Part shown: positions 1-8,662 of the stretch, in pieces
Numbering within the stretch: position 1 is the first letter of the stretch
Layout of the letters: every line of letters starts with the position of its first letter
NCBI GenBank assembly: GCA_001704765.1
Contig: MBFK01000009.1
Location: forward strand, 96,417-160,416
DNA length: 64,000 nt
Reading direction: 5' to 3'
DNA from: Sinorhizobium shofinae
GTDB taxonomy: Bacteria; Pseudomonadota; Alphaproteobacteria; Rhizobiales; Rhizobiaceae
Made by a program: the position numbers and the translations under genes
The notes under the pieces: generated by a model
Told to the model about the DNA's origin: nothing
What the model saw: the letters and a program-made list of their open reading frames with translations, nothing else
Databases searched by the model: none

Positions 1-5
1 CAAGA

Positions 6-665
6 ATGGAAGTACAGGAACGACTGAGCGATGTCCTGAGCCGGATTCGCTCCAGCGAGAAGGCGGCAAACCGGGCTGAAGATGCCGTCACGCTCGTCGC
101 CGTCTCGAAGACCTTCGATGCCGAGGCGATCCGGCCGGTGATCGCTGCCGGCCAGCGGGTATTCGGCGAAAATCGCGTCCAGGAAGCGCAAGCCAAATGG
201 CCGGAGCTCAAGGGCGAGACGCCCGATGTCGAGTTGCACCTGATCGGGCCGCTGCAATCCAACAAGGCGGTCGACGCCGTGGCGCTCTTCGATGTGATCG
301 AAACGATCGATCGGGAGAAGATCGCCCGCGCCGTGGCCGCCGAGATGAAGCGCCAGGGCCGCAAACCCCGGCTCTATGTGCAGGTCAATACCGGCCTCGA
401 ACCGCAAAAGGCCGGGATTGCGCCGGAGGAGACCATCGCTTTCGTCGATCTCTGCCGCTCAGAACTTGGCCTCGATATCGAAGGGCTTATGTGCATCCCG
501 CCCGTCGATGAGAACCCGGGTCCGCATTTCGCCTTGCTTGCGAAACTCGCGACCAAGTGCGGTCTCACGGGGCTGTCCATGGGCATGTCCGGCGATTTCG
601 AAACGGCCATCGCCTTCGGCGCCACCAGCGTTCGGGTCGGGTCAGCGATCTTCGGCACCCGCTGA
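6..665 (+). CDS. YggS/PLPBP family pyridoxal-phosphate-binding protein
   Basis: 219-residue protein of the YggS/PROSC family, single-domain alanine-racemase-like TIM barrels that bind PLP and help vitamin B6 and amino-acid homeostasis; no firm catalytic activity is known. The N-terminal VAVSKTF motif places the PLP Schiff-base lysine at K35, followed by FGENRVQEAQ, and the C-terminal MGMSGDFETAIAFGATSVRVGSAIFG phosphate-binding region is complete, though split here only by description. The length is normal for the family. The start lies at the window edge, so its ribosome binding site and promoter are only partly visible. The next gene on the same strand starts 157 bases later and is functionally unrelated. 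Confidence 0.93.
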   Translation: MEVQERLSDVLSRIRSSEKAANRAEDAVTLVAVSKTFDAEAIRPVIAAGQRVFGENRVQEAQAKWPELKGETPDVELHLIGPLQSNKAVDAVALFDVIETIDREKIARAVAAEMKRQGRKPRLYVQVNTGLEPQKAGIAPEETIAFVDLCRSELGLDIEGLMCIPPVDENPGPHFALLAKLATKCGLTGLSMGMSGDFETAIAFGATSVRVGSAIFGTR

Positions 666-822
666 CTGGCTGGGAGCCGCTTTTGAGCCGCGGAAAACGC
701 TCCTCCCCGTCCCCTCCCGCCCATTACTCTTTCGTCGGGCTTCATCTTTCCCTCCGCAGCCCTATCCTCAGAGCCGAGGAGCCGGGCTGAGCAGTCCGGG
801 AGGTCAGTGGAGGAGAACGGAA

Positions 823-2730
823 ATGGCGAGCCGCTATTCCGACGTGTATGCCGCATGGAAAGCCGATCCGCAGGGCTTCTGGTCCGAAGCCGCGGAGGCG
901 ATCGACTGGTTCGAAAGGCCCCGGCGCATCTTCGACGCCGAGCGCGGAACTTACGGTCACTGGTTTCCGGATGGCGTCACCAACAGCTGTTACAATTGCC
1001 TCGACCGCCATGTCGAGGCAGGTCGTGGTCAGCAGACGGCGTTCATCTATGATAGTCCCGTCACCGGCAGAATCGAAAAAATCTCCTATGCGGCGCTGCT
1101 CGCCGACGTGAAGGCAATGGCTGCGGTCTATGGCAAGCTCGGCATCGGCAAGGGTGACCGGATCATCATCTATATGCCGATGATCCCTGAAGCCGCGATT
1201 GCCATGCTGGCGGCGGCGCGGATCGGCGCGGTGCATTCGGTGGTCTTTGGCGGCTTTGCCGCCAACGAGCTCGCCGTCCGGATCGACGATTGCCAGGCGA
1301 AGCTCGTCGTCTCGGCAAGTTGCGGGCTGGAGCCCGGCCGCAGCGTTGCCTACAAGCCGCTGCTCGATGCGGCGATCGAGATTGCCAACAACAAGCCCGC
1401 CCATTGCCTGATCTTCCAGCGCGACATGCTGGCCGCCGGGATGGTGCCCGGCCGCGATATCGATTTCGCCTCCGCCCTTGCCGCGGCGAGACTGGCCGGC
1501 GAGGAAGCGCCCTGTGCCGAGGTCGCTTCCACCGATCCGCTCTATGTTCTCTACACCTCCGGAACCACCGGTCAGCCGAAGGGCGTCGTGCGCGACAATG
1601 GCGGCCACATGGTCGCCTTGAAATGGTCGATGGAGAACTTCTTCGGGGTTCAGCCTGGCGAGGTCTTCTGGGCGGCATCCGACATCGGTTGGGTCGTCGG
1701 CCACTCCTATATCGTCTACGGGCCGCTCCTCAACGGTAGCACTTCGATCCTGTTTGAAGGCAAGCCGGTCGGGACGCCCGACCCCGGCACCTATTGGCGG
1801 ATCATTGCCGAGCACGGCGTCGCCGTCATGTTCACCGCCCCGACGGCGCTGCGTGCGATTCGCAAGGAGGATCCGCAAGCCTCCCATGTGGCGCGGTATG
1901 ACCTGTCGCGCTTCCGCGCCCTCTATCTCGCCGGCGAACGCGCCGATCCGGACACGATCCGCTGGGCCGAGCGGGCGCTCGGCGTGCCGGTCATCGATCA
2001 CTGGTGGCAGACGGAGACTGGCTGGCCGGTTGCGGGCAATCCGCTGGGCCTCGGCCTGCTGCCGGTCAAATACGGGTCGCCCGCCGTTCCCCTCCCCGGC
2101 TACGACGTCCAGGTCCTCGACGATGCCGGTCATCCGGTCGAGGCCGGGACGCTCGGCAATGTGGTGGTCAAGCTGCCGCTTCCGCCCGGCTGCCTGACGA
2201 CGCTCTGGAAGGCCGACGATCGCTTTCGGGCGGCCTATCTCGAGGAATATCCCGGCTACTACAAGACGGCGGACGCCGGCTATATCGACGAAGACGGCTA
2301 TGTCTTCATCATGGCCCGTACCGACGACATCATCAACGTCGCGGGTCATCGGCTTTCGACCGGGGCCATGGAGGAGGTCTGCGTCAGTCATCCGGATGTC
2401 GCCGAATGCGCGGTGATCGGCATCGCCGATCCGCTAAAGGGGCAGATCCCGGCCGGTTTCTTGGTGATCAACTCGAATGTTTCCCGTGAAACATCGGATA
2501 TCGAGACGGAGGTCATCGCCCTCGTCCGCGAGCGCATCGGCCCTGTCGCCGCCTTCCGAACCGCGATCTGCGTCAAGCGGCTGCCAAAGACCCGGTCCGG
2601 CAAAATCCTGCGCGCGACAATCCAGAAGATCGCCGACCGCCAGCCCTGGAAGATGCCGGCGACGATCGACGACCCGGCGATCCTCGATGAAATCACCGAG
2701 GCGCTTCACGCCAAGGGCATCGGCATCTGA
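823..2730 (+). CDS. prpE: propionyl-CoA synthetase-like acyl-CoA synthetase (PrpE/ACSS3 type)
   Basis: 635-residue AMP-forming acyl-CoA synthetase that activates a short-chain acid (propionate or acetate) to its CoA thioester. The frame is open upstream, but I chose the ATG at 823 because it follows GGAGGAGAACGG-like Shine-Dalgarno sequence and gives a normal N-terminus. Visible signatures are the adenylation P-loop YTSGTTGQPKGV near residue 245, the WWQTETG motif, and TRSGKILR near the C-terminus with the adenylation/acetylation lysine at about K594. It differs from the canonical acetyl-CoA synthetase encoded at 5231 in having VRDNGGH after the P-loop and WWQTETGWPV, which is closer to the PrpE/ACSS3 branch. 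Substrate is inferred from family resemblance only. Confidence 0.85.
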   Translation: MASRYSDVYAAWKADPQGFWSEAAEAIDWFERPRRIFDAERGTYGHWFPDGVTNSCYNCLDRHVEAGRGQQTAFIYDSPVTGRIEKISYAALLADVKAMAAVYGKLGIGKGDRIIIYMPMIPEAAIAMLAAARIGAVHSVVFGGFAANELAVRIDDCQAKLVVSASCGLEPGRSVAYKPLLDAAIEIANNKPAHCLIFQRDMLAAGMVPGRDIDFASALAAARLAGEEAPCAEVASTDPLYVLYTSGTTGQPKGVVRDNGGHMVALKWSMENFFGVQPGEVFWAASDIGWVVGHSYIVYGPLLNGSTSILFEGKPVGTPDPGTYWRIIAEHGVAVMFTAPTALRAIRKEDPQASHVARYDLSRFRALYLAGERADPDTIRWAERALGVPVIDHWWQTETGWPVAGNPLGLGLLPVKYGSPAVPLPGYDVQVLDDAGHPVEAGTLGNVVVKLPLPPGCLTTLWKADDRFRAAYLEEYPGYYKTADAGYIDEDGYVFIMARTDDIINVAGHRLSTGAMEEVCVSHPDVAECAVIGIADPLKGQIPAGFLVINSNVSRETSDIETEVIALVRERIGPVAAFRTAICVKRLPKTRSGKILRATIQKIADRQPWKMPATIDDPAILDEITEALHAKGIGI

Positions 2731-2741
2731 CGCGGGGCGCG

Positions 2742-3617
2742 TCAGTTTGATGCGGGGTCAACAACCTGTTTGAACCAGCCGCAGAAGGCGGACGCGGCCT
2801 TCTGGCGGGAGGACTTGCTGATCAGGAAATAGCTCTCCTCTTCGAGGATCGAAGTCTCGGAGAGCACGATCAGGTCGCCGTTCTCGATCTCGCGCCGGCA
2901 TACTTCGACCGGGCAAAGTGCGACGCCGTGGCCGGCGATAGCGGCCGTCGCCAGCAGATTGAAATCCTGAAAGACCGGACCCTTCGGTGGCCCGGGCGGC
3001 CTTATGCCGGCTCGGGCGAACCATTGCTGCCAATGGGCCGTCGTCTCGTCGTGCAGGAGGTCCGCCGTTGCGATCTGCTGCGCATGCGCGAGACTACCCT
3101 TCCGTTCAAGGTAGCGCGGACTTGCGACGGGTCTGTTGACACGGGAAAAGAGGCGCTCGCAGAGGACGCCGTCCGACATATCGGCGCCGAGCGTGATCAG
3201 CACGTCGCAGCCGGTTTCGCGCAGGCGCTGGGCGGCCATGGCATAGACCACCTTGACCGTGATGTCGGCATGGGCTGCGAGGAACTCACCGAGCGCCGGG
3301 ATCAGCCAGCGGGTCGCGATCGAGGGAATGCAGGCGACGGTGATTTCCGACTTCGTCCTGAGCTTCAAGGATTCCGCTTCGGCGGCAATCCGCTCGAAGC
3401 CGACGGACAGGGCTTCGGCAAGCCGCTCGGCTTCGGGCGCGAGCCGAACGCCGCGCTTTTCGCGCAGGAACAAGGGGCGACCGAGCCATTCCTCCAGCCG
3501 CCGGATCTGATGGCTCACGGCGGCATGCGTGACATGCAATTCATCGGCGGCGCGCGAGAAGCTCGCGAGGCGGGCGGCGGCTTCGAAGACCCGCAAGGCG
3601 CCCAAGGGTGGCATCAT
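2742..3617 (-). CDS. LysR family transcriptional regulator, GcvA-like
   Basis: About 291 residues from the tandem ATG at 3617/3614; a longer frame reaches 3680, but MMPPLGALRVFEAAAR is the usual start of GcvA-type regulators and a GAGAAG sequence lies upstream. The winged helix-turn-helix covers roughly residues 15-45 (ASFSRAADELHVTHAAVSHQIRRLE is the core, shown here as family pattern), followed by a type-2 periplasmic-binding-fold effector domain. It is transcribed divergently from the EctC-like gene at 3755, with about 137 bases between start codons, so that gene is its most likely target. Its 3' end converges on the acyl-CoA synthetase gene, 11 bases away. Ligand unknown. Confidence 0.88.
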   Translation of the reverse strand: MMPPLGALRVFEAAARLASFSRAADELHVTHAAVSHQIRRLEEWLGRPLFLREKRGVRLAPEAERLAEALSVGFERIAAEAESLKLRTKSEITVACIPSIATRWLIPALGEFLAAHADITVKVVYAMAAQRLRETGCDVLITLGADMSDGVLCERLFSRVNRPVASPRYLERKGSLAHAQQIATADLLHDETTAHWQQWFARAGIRPPGPPKGPVFQDFNLLATAAIAGHGVALCPVEVCRREIENGDLIVLSETSILEEESYFLISKSSRQKAASAFCGWFKQVVDPASN

Positions 3618-3754
3618 ATGTAAATTCTTCTCAACTGACTGGTGAGGAATCATCGTTTGTAGGAAGAAGAAATCAAGCAAATAAAGGAATCCACCGCAAT
3701 CGATCTTTGCCCTGAATCGCGATTTGTCAAATTTTCTTACACGGGGAGAACGCC

Positions 3755-4141
3755 ATGTTCGTGCGCAGCCTGCAGGATGTTGAAGTCACCGATCACTTCG
3801 TAGAGTGGGGCAGCGGTACCAGCCACCGCCTGCTGACGGAAAAGGACGGCATGGGCTTCACCGTCTGCCATACGGTTGTGCGGGCCAATACCGTCTCGCT
3901 GCTCCAATACCGCAACCATCTCGAAGCCTGCTATTGCATCGCCGGCGAAGGCGAGGTCGAGGACATGGAGGGCAATGTCTTTCCGATCCACAAGGGCGAC
4001 ATCTATGTGCTCGACAAGCATGACAAGCACTATCTGCGCGGCGGCAGCGACAAGGACCTGGTCCTCGTCAGCATCTTCAATCCGCCGCTCAAAGGCACCG
4101 AACGCCACAACCTCAATGATTCGTCAGGCTCGGCCTATTGA
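3755..4141 (+). CDS. orphan ectoine synthase-like cupin (EctC family)
   Basis: 128-residue small cupin clearly related to ectoine synthase, which cyclises N-gamma-acetyl-diaminobutyrate to ectoine. Family hallmarks present are NHLEACYC with E57, the [14 protein letters not shown] segment with Y84 and H92, FNPPLKG, and E116; E57/Y84/H92 line up with the iron ligands described for EctC (recalled as E57, Y85, H93). Several positions recalled as substrate-contacting are changed: glycine near 21 where Trp is usual, cysteine at 38 where Asn is usual, and serine at 106 where Cys is usual. No ectA, ectB or ectD lies nearby. It may act on a related diamino acid or on exogenous acetyl-diaminobutyrate. 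A divergent LysR gene lies upstream. Confidence 0.85.
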   Translation: MFVRSLQDVEVTDHFVEWGSGTSHRLLTEKDGMGFTVCHTVVRANTVSLLQYRNHLEACYCIAGEGEVEDMEGNVFPIHKGDIYVLDKHDKHYLRGGSDKDLVLVSIFNPPLKGTERHNLNDSSGSAY

Positions 4142-4147
4142 TGCAAA

Positions 4148-4180
4148 CAAAAAACCCGGATCCTGCGATCCGGGTTCTTG
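4148..4180. terminator. bidirectional intrinsic terminator between ectC-like gene and trcR
   Basis: Perfect 10-bp stem AACCCGGATC / GATCCGGGTT (4153-4162 and 4167-4176) with a 4-base loop. It lies between two convergent genes. Read on the minus strand it is followed by a T-rich run (complement of the A tract at 4148-4154), which is typical for ending trcR transcription; on the plus strand the tail is only weakly T-rich. Confidence 0.8.
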
Positions 4181-4202
4181 AATTTCATCGGTGACGAAAC
4201 GA

Positions 4203-4898
4203 TCAATAGTCGTCTTCTTCGTCCTTGCGGTCCGACTTCAGCGACTTCAGCTTGGCGAAGACGGCATCGGCGTCGATTTCCTTTTCTTCTTCGCGTTCGA
4301 AGTCGTAGTTGAGCTTCTCGGTTTCACGTGCCGACTCGAGCGTCGCGCCCGCCTCGGCCGCCGTCGGCAGCGGCCGGCCCTTGGCGGCGCGCTCGACTTC
4401 GAGATCTAGGTCGATCTGCGAGCAGAGACCGAGAGTTACCGGATCCATCGGCGTCAGGTTGGCCGAGTTCCAATGGGTGCGTTCGCGAATCTGCTCGATC
4501 GTCGACTTCGTCGTGCCGACGAGGCGCGAAATCTGCGCGTCCTTCAGTTCCGGGTGGTTGCGGACCAGCCAGAGAATGGCGTTGGGACGGTCCTGGCGCT
4601 TGGAAACCGGCGTGTAGCGTGGTCCTTTGCGCTTCGAATCCGGAACGCGGACCTTCGGTTCGGAGAGCTTGAGCTTGTGGTTCGGATTTGCTTCGCCGCG
4701 GGCGATCTCGTCGCGCGAAAGCTGACCGGTTGCAATCGGATCGAGGCCCTTGATGCCCTGTGCCGATTCACCGTCGGCAATCGCTTTGACTTCGAGCGGG
4801 TGCAGCTTGCAAAACTGCGCGATCTGGTCGAACGACAGCGCGGTGTTGTCAACGAGCCAGACGGCCGTTGCCTTGGGCATAAGCAATTGCTGAGCCAT
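4203..4898 (-). CDS. trcR: cell cycle transcriptional regulator TrcR (DUF1013)
   Basis: 231-residue DUF1013 protein, a family restricted to alphaproteobacteria and named TrcR after a Rhodobacter regulator linked to cell-cycle gene expression. The N-terminus MAQQLLMPKATAVWLVDNTALSF and a central block from about residue 95 to 150 (RPNAILWLVRNHPELKDAQI, then a helix-turn-helix-like VGTTKSTIEQIRERTHWN) are characteristic. The C-terminal ~50 residues are strongly charged and probably disordered or coiled coil. AAGGA lies eight bases before the ATG. It is divergent from acs and ends at a clear terminator. The function is inferred from the family name; DNA binding is not demonstrated here. Confidence 0.9.
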   Translation of the reverse strand: MAQQLLMPKATAVWLVDNTALSFDQIAQFCKLHPLEVKAIADGESAQGIKGLDPIATGQLSRDEIARGEANPNHKLKLSEPKVRVPDSKRKGPRYTPVSKRQDRPNAILWLVRNHPELKDAQISRLVGTTKSTIEQIRERTHWNSANLTPMDPVTLGLCSQIDLDLEVERAAKGRPLPTAAEAGATLESARETEKLNYDFEREEEKEIDADAVFAKLKSLKSDRKDEEDDY

Positions 4899-5230
4899 GG
4901 ATATAGTCCTTTTGTCCGTCCGCGCCGGTGTCGCGGGCCGTGGAGTCTACCACTGATTTCCGGGAATTGAGCGTTCTATATCGTTGTTGTCTCGAAATTG
5001 CAATTCTTCACTTCTGAATGTGCTTTTGTCTAATTGCGGTCGGGTTTCGACCTGCTATGAATCGAGCGAGACGGGGCGGTTGGAGTGCCGCCCTGCAGCG
5101 GGAGGTGGAAAAACGCGCGCGATTTTCCGCTCGCATCCCGCTCTGACTTTTAGAACGATCACGCTCATGATTTGGGATCGTTGGATAAAGGATCATGGTG
5201 ATCCAGGCAGAAATGCGCAGGGAGGAAAAT
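4899..5230. other. intergenic region between trcR and acs
   Basis: Divergent promoter region of 332 bases. It includes an AT-rich segment around 4960-5040 next to trcR and a GC-rich segment toward acs, with the acs ribosome binding site GGAGG at about 5220-5224. I see no convincing open reading frame, RNA gene or strong hairpin. Confidence 0.5.
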
Positions 5231-7180
5231 ATGTCCGTCAAGACCTACCCGGTCCTGGAAGCGGCCAAGAACCGGACGCTTATCGACAATGCGACCTATC
5301 TGAAGTGGTATGAGGAGAGCGTTGCCGATCCGGAGGCTTTCTGGGGTAAGCACGGCAAGCGAATCGACTGGTTCAAGCCCTATAGCAAGGTCAAGAATAC
5401 GTCCTTCGAGGGCGATGTTTCGATCAAGTGGTTCGAAGACGGGCTCACCAACGTCTCCTACAATTGCATCGACCGCCACCTCAAGACGCATGGCGACAAG
5501 ACCGCGATCATCTGGGAGGGGGACAATCCCTATGTCGACAAGAAGATCACTTACAATGAGCTCTATGACAAGGTTTGCCGGCTTGCCAACGTTCTAAAGA
5601 AGCATGGCGTCCAGAAGGGCGATCGCGTCACCATCTACATGCCGATGATCCCCGAGACGGCTTACGCCATGCTCGCCTGCGCCCGCATCGGCGCCATTCA
5701 CTCGGTCGTTTTCGGTGGCTTTTCGCCCGAGGCGCTGGCCGGCCGCATCGTCGATTGCGAATCCACTTTCGTGATCACCTGCGACGAAGGCGTGCGCGGC
5801 GGCAAGCCAGTATCGCTCAAGGAAAATACCGAAAGGGCGATCGACATCGCTGCCAGGCAGTATGTCATGGTCAATAAGGTGCTGGTCGTACGCCGCACCG
5901 GCGGCAAGGTGCCTTGGGCACCGGGCCGGGACTTCTGGTATCATCAGGAGATCGCCACGGCTGAGCCGGATTGCCCGCCGGAGAAGATGAGCGCGGAAGA
6001 CCCGCTATTCATTCTCTATACCTCCGGTTCGACAGGCAAGCCGAAGGGCGTGCTGCACACGACCGGCGGCTATCTCGTCTACGCCTCGATGACGCATCAA
6101 TATGTCTTCGACTATCACGAGGATGACATCTACTGGTGCACGGCGGATGTCGGCTGGGTTACCGGCCACTCCTATATCGTCTACGGCCCGCTCGCCAACG
6201 CCGCGACGACGTTGATGTTCGAAGGTGTGCCGAATTTCCCGGATGCCGGGCGCTTCTGGGAAGTCGTCGACAAGCACAAGGTCAATATCTTCTATACGGC
6301 GCCGACAGCGATCCGCTCACTGATGGGGGCCGGCGACAACTTCGTCAAACGCTCGTCCCGTTCATCGCTGCGTCTGCTGGGCACTGTCGGCGAGCCGATC
6401 AATCCGGAAGCCTGGGAATGGTATTACAACGTCGTCGGAGAGCAGCGCTCGCCGATTGTCGACACCTGGTGGCAGACGGAAACCGGCGGCATCCTGATTA
6501 CGCCGCTGCCGGGCGCGACCGATCTCAAGCCCGGTTCGGCGACACGGCCCTTCTTTGGCGTAATGCCGCAGATCGTCGATAACGAAGGCAATGTGATCGA
6601 GGGGCCGGCCGACGGCAATCTCTGCATCATCGATAGCTGGCCGGGGCAGATGCGCACCGTCTATGGCGACCACGAGCGCTTCGTCCAGACCTATTTCTCG
6701 ACCTACAAGGGCAAGTACTTTACCGGCGACGGCTGCCGTCGTGACGAGGACGGCTACTACTGGATCACCGGCCGCGTTGATGACGTGCTCAACGTTTCCG
6801 GCCATCGCCTCGGTACGGCGGAGGTCGAATCGGCGCTCGTTTCGCACCACCTCGTCTCGGAAGCGGCGGTGGTCGGCTATCCGCACCCGATCAAGGGGCA
6901 AGGCATCTATTGTTACGTGTCGCTGATGGCAGGTGAGGTCGGCAGTGACGAGCTTCGCCAAGAGCTGGTCAAGCATGTGCGCTCGGAAATCGGGCCGATC
7001 GCGACGCCGGACAAGATCCAGTTCGCCCCCGGATTGCCGAAGACGCGCTCCGGCAAGATCATGCGCCGGATTCTCCGCAAGATCGCCGAGGACGATTTCG
7101 GTTCGCTGGGCGACACTTCGACGCTGGCTGATCCGGCGGTCGTCGATGACCTGATTGCCAATCGCCAGAACCGCGTCTGA
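5231..7180 (+). CDS. acsA: acetyl-CoA synthetase
   Basis: 649-residue AMP-forming acetate-CoA ligase that makes acetyl-CoA from acetate, ATP and CoA in the cytoplasm. The ATG at 5231 follows GGAGGAAAAT and starts [16 protein letters not shown]; an in-frame ATG 36 bases upstream lacks such a site. P-loop [20 protein letters not shown], and the C-terminal TRSGKIMRR motif are intact. The catalytic lysine falls at K609, the same number as the acetylated lysine of the Salmonella enzyme, which supports both start and length and suggests control by lysine acetylation. A paralogous acyl-CoA synthetase is encoded 2.5 kb upstream. Confidence 0.97.
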   Translation: MSVKTYPVLEAAKNRTLIDNATYLKWYEESVADPEAFWGKHGKRIDWFKPYSKVKNTSFEGDVSIKWFEDGLTNVSYNCIDRHLKTHGDKTAIIWEGDNPYVDKKITYNELYDKVCRLANVLKKHGVQKGDRVTIYMPMIPETAYAMLACARIGAIHSVVFGGFSPEALAGRIVDCESTFVITCDEGVRGGKPVSLKENTERAIDIAARQYVMVNKVLVVRRTGGKVPWAPGRDFWYHQEIATAEPDCPPEKMSAEDPLFILYTSGSTGKPKGVLHTTGGYLVYASMTHQYVFDYHEDDIYWCTADVGWVTGHSYIVYGPLANAATTLMFEGVPNFPDAGRFWEVVDKHKVNIFYTAPTAIRSLMGAGDNFVKRSSRSSLRLLGTVGEPINPEAWEWYYNVVGEQRSPIVDTWWQTETGGILITPLPGATDLKPGSATRPFFGVMPQIVDNEGNVIEGPADGNLCIIDSWPGQMRTVYGDHERFVQTYFSTYKGKYFTGDGCRRDEDGYYWITGRVDDVLNVSGHRLGTAEVESALVSHHLVSEAAVVGYPHPIKGQGIYCYVSLMAGEVGSDELRQELVKHVRSEIGPIATPDKIQFAPGLPKTRSGKIMRRILRKIAEDDFGSLGDTSTLADPAVVDDLIANRQNRV

Positions 7181-7190
7181 TGCTCAGCGC

Positions 7191-7215
7191 CCCGGGCCCT
7201 GCTTCAAGGCCCGGG
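7191..7215. terminator. hairpin downstream of acsA
   Basis: Perfect 8-bp GC stem CCCGGGCC / GGCCCGGG with a 9-base loop, starting 11 bases after the acs stop codon. There is no T run, so it would be a factor-assisted terminator or an RNA 3'-end stabiliser rather than a classical intrinsic terminator. Confidence 0.45.
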
Positions 7216-7309
7216 TCGACTCCCTCTATGGATATAGATGATTTCAACTTCCGCCGCGGCGCTGCTTTTCTTTCGATCGATTCGTCATCGAAACGACATA
7301 CGCGGACGC

Positions 7310-7510
7310 TCAGAAATCGATGGCCCGGCCCTTGATTTCCCAGTCGCCGAAACGGGCCGGATCAAGACCACCGCGACCACCGAATTCCGCCGGCGTCGCC
7401 GCTTGCTCCTCGGCGCGCCGTCTCTCGTCCGCCTCCTTCAGGGCGCGAAGCGCAGCCGGCGGCAGCGGCCGTTTCGGACGATCGGGTGAATTGTCGTTGT
7501 CGTTCTGCAT
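7310..7510 (-). CDS. DUF1674 domain protein (SDHAF4-like)
   Basis: 66-residue protein ending in GGRGGLDPARFGDWEIKGRA plus a short tail, the signature of DUF1674/SDHAF4. Eukaryotic SDHAF4 helps assemble succinate dehydrogenase by binding the flavinylated SdhA subunit; the bacterial homologues are usually unstudied. The N-terminal half is proline- and charge-rich and probably disordered. The gene is divergent from htpX. An upstream in-frame start at 7583 would add about 24 residues without family similarity, so the ATG at 7510 is preferred. Confidence 0.82.
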   Translation of the reverse strand: MQNDNDNSPDRPKRPLPPAALRALKEADERRRAEEQAATPAEFGGRGGLDPARFGDWEIKGRAIDF

Positions 7511-7535
7511 GTGACAGCCGGATTTCCCTGACGAT

Positions 7536-7565
7536 ATTGAAGAGCGGGGGCTTCATCCCCATCAT
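7536..7565 (+). promoter_or_regulatory. candidate RpoH (heat-shock sigma) promoter of htpX
   Basis: TTGAAG at 7537-7542 and CCCCAT at 7557-7562 are separated by 14 bases. This matches the general heat-shock consensus CTTGAA-N13-17-CCCCATNT. It lies about 140 bases upstream of the htpX ATG, on the correct strand. HtpX is a stress protease and is heat-induced in several bacteria. The match is by eye only. Confidence 0.5.
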
Positions 7566-7702
7566 ATAAGTTGCTTCCGTCAAAGCGGGAACCCTGATTC
7601 ACGTGAAACGTTTGAGGAGAGATCGCAGGACATGCCGAGCCGGTCCGCCGCGCTTCGCCACCGCCGAACGAGAAGCGACCTGAGAATGCCTGGAGCTCAT
7701 TC

Positions 7703-8662
7703 ATGAATCTTGTGCGCACCGCAATGTTGCTTGCCTTCATGACCGTCCTCTTCATGGCCGTCGGCTATGTCATCGGCGGCAGGGGCGGCATGATGATCGC
7801 CCTGGTCATGGCCGCGGGCATGAACTTCTTCTCCTACTGGAATTCCGACCGCCTGGTGCTGCGCATGTATCGGGCCCAGGAGGTCGACGAGCGCGGCGCC
7901 CCCGAATATTACGGCATCGTGCGCGACCTGGCGAACAATGCCGGCCTGCCGATGCCGCGCGTCTATGTCATCGACAATCCGCAGCCGAACGCCTTTGCCA
8001 CCGGCCGCAACCCGCAGAATGCGGCGGTGGCCGCCTCCACCGGCCTCCTGCAGTCGCTCTCCTATGAGGAAGTTGCCGGCGTCATGGCACATGAACTTGC
8101 GCATATTCAGCATCGCGACACCCTGACGATGACGCTGACGGCGACGCTCGCCGGTGCCATTTCGATGCTCGGCAATTTCGCCTTCTTTTTCGGCGGCAAC
8201 CGCGAAAACAACAACCCTCTCGGCTTCATCGGCGTGCTGATCGCGATGATCGTCGCTCCGCTCGCGGCCGCGCTGGTGCAGATGGCGATCAGCCGCACGC
8301 GCGAATATTCCGCCGACCGGCGTGGCGCCGAGATCTGCGGCAATCCGCTCTGGCTCGCCTCGGCGCTCCGGAAGATCGCCGGCGCCGCCCATGCCATTCC
8401 GAACTATGACGCCGAGCGCAATCCGGCGACGGCGCACATGTTCATCATCAATCCGCTTTCGGGCGAGCGCATGGACAACCTCTTCTCGACCCATCCGAAT
8501 ACGGAAAACCGCGTTGCGGCGCTCGAGCAGATGGCACGCGACGTGTCGGCGGGCTCGACGTCAACGGTTCGCCCTGATAATGCGGTGCGCAAATCGCGCT
8601 CTGTCCCGAGAACCGGCTGGGGTCGCGGTGGTTCCGAACCGCCGAAAGGCCCCTGGTCCTGA
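7703..8662 (+). CDS. htpX: membrane zinc metalloprotease HtpX
   Basis: 319-residue M48 protease that cleaves damaged or misassembled inner-membrane proteins, acting with FtsH in membrane quality control. Two N-terminal transmembrane helices (about 5-25 and 28-45) precede the zinc site HELAH (H130, E131, H134); a further hydrophobic pair lies around residues 150-200, and [15 protein letters not shown] supplies the downstream glutamate ligand. The C-terminal ~30 residues are polar and probably extended. A heat-shock-type promoter lies upstream. The stop codon overlaps the rsmB start (TGATG), so the two genes are translationally coupled. Confidence 0.96.
   Translation: MNLVRTAMLLAFMTVLFMAVGYVIGGRGGMMIALVMAAGMNFFSYWNSDRLVLRMYRAQEVDERGAPEYYGIVRDLANNAGLPMPRVYVIDNPQPNAFATGRNPQNAAVAASTGLLQSLSYEEVAGVMAHELAHIQHRDTLTMTLTATLAGAISMLGNFAFFFGGNRENNNPLGFIGVLIAMIVAPLAAALVQMAISRTREYSADRRGAEICGNPLWLASALRKIAGAAHAIPNYDAERNPATAHMFIINPLSGERMDNLFSTHPNTENRVAALEQMARDVSAGSTSTVRPDNAVRKSRSVPRTGWGRGGSEPPKGPWS

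Noticed and set aside
742..2391. Long minus-strand frame (549 codons) opposite the propionyl-CoA synthetase-like gene
   Set aside because: Shadow frame in GC-rich coding DNA; the plus-strand product has full family motifs and the antisense translation resembles nothing.
8085..8101. TGGCAC...TTGC, resembling an RpoN (sigma-54) promoter
   Set aside because: The spacer is six bases rather than five and it lies inside the conserved HELAH-coding part of htpX.
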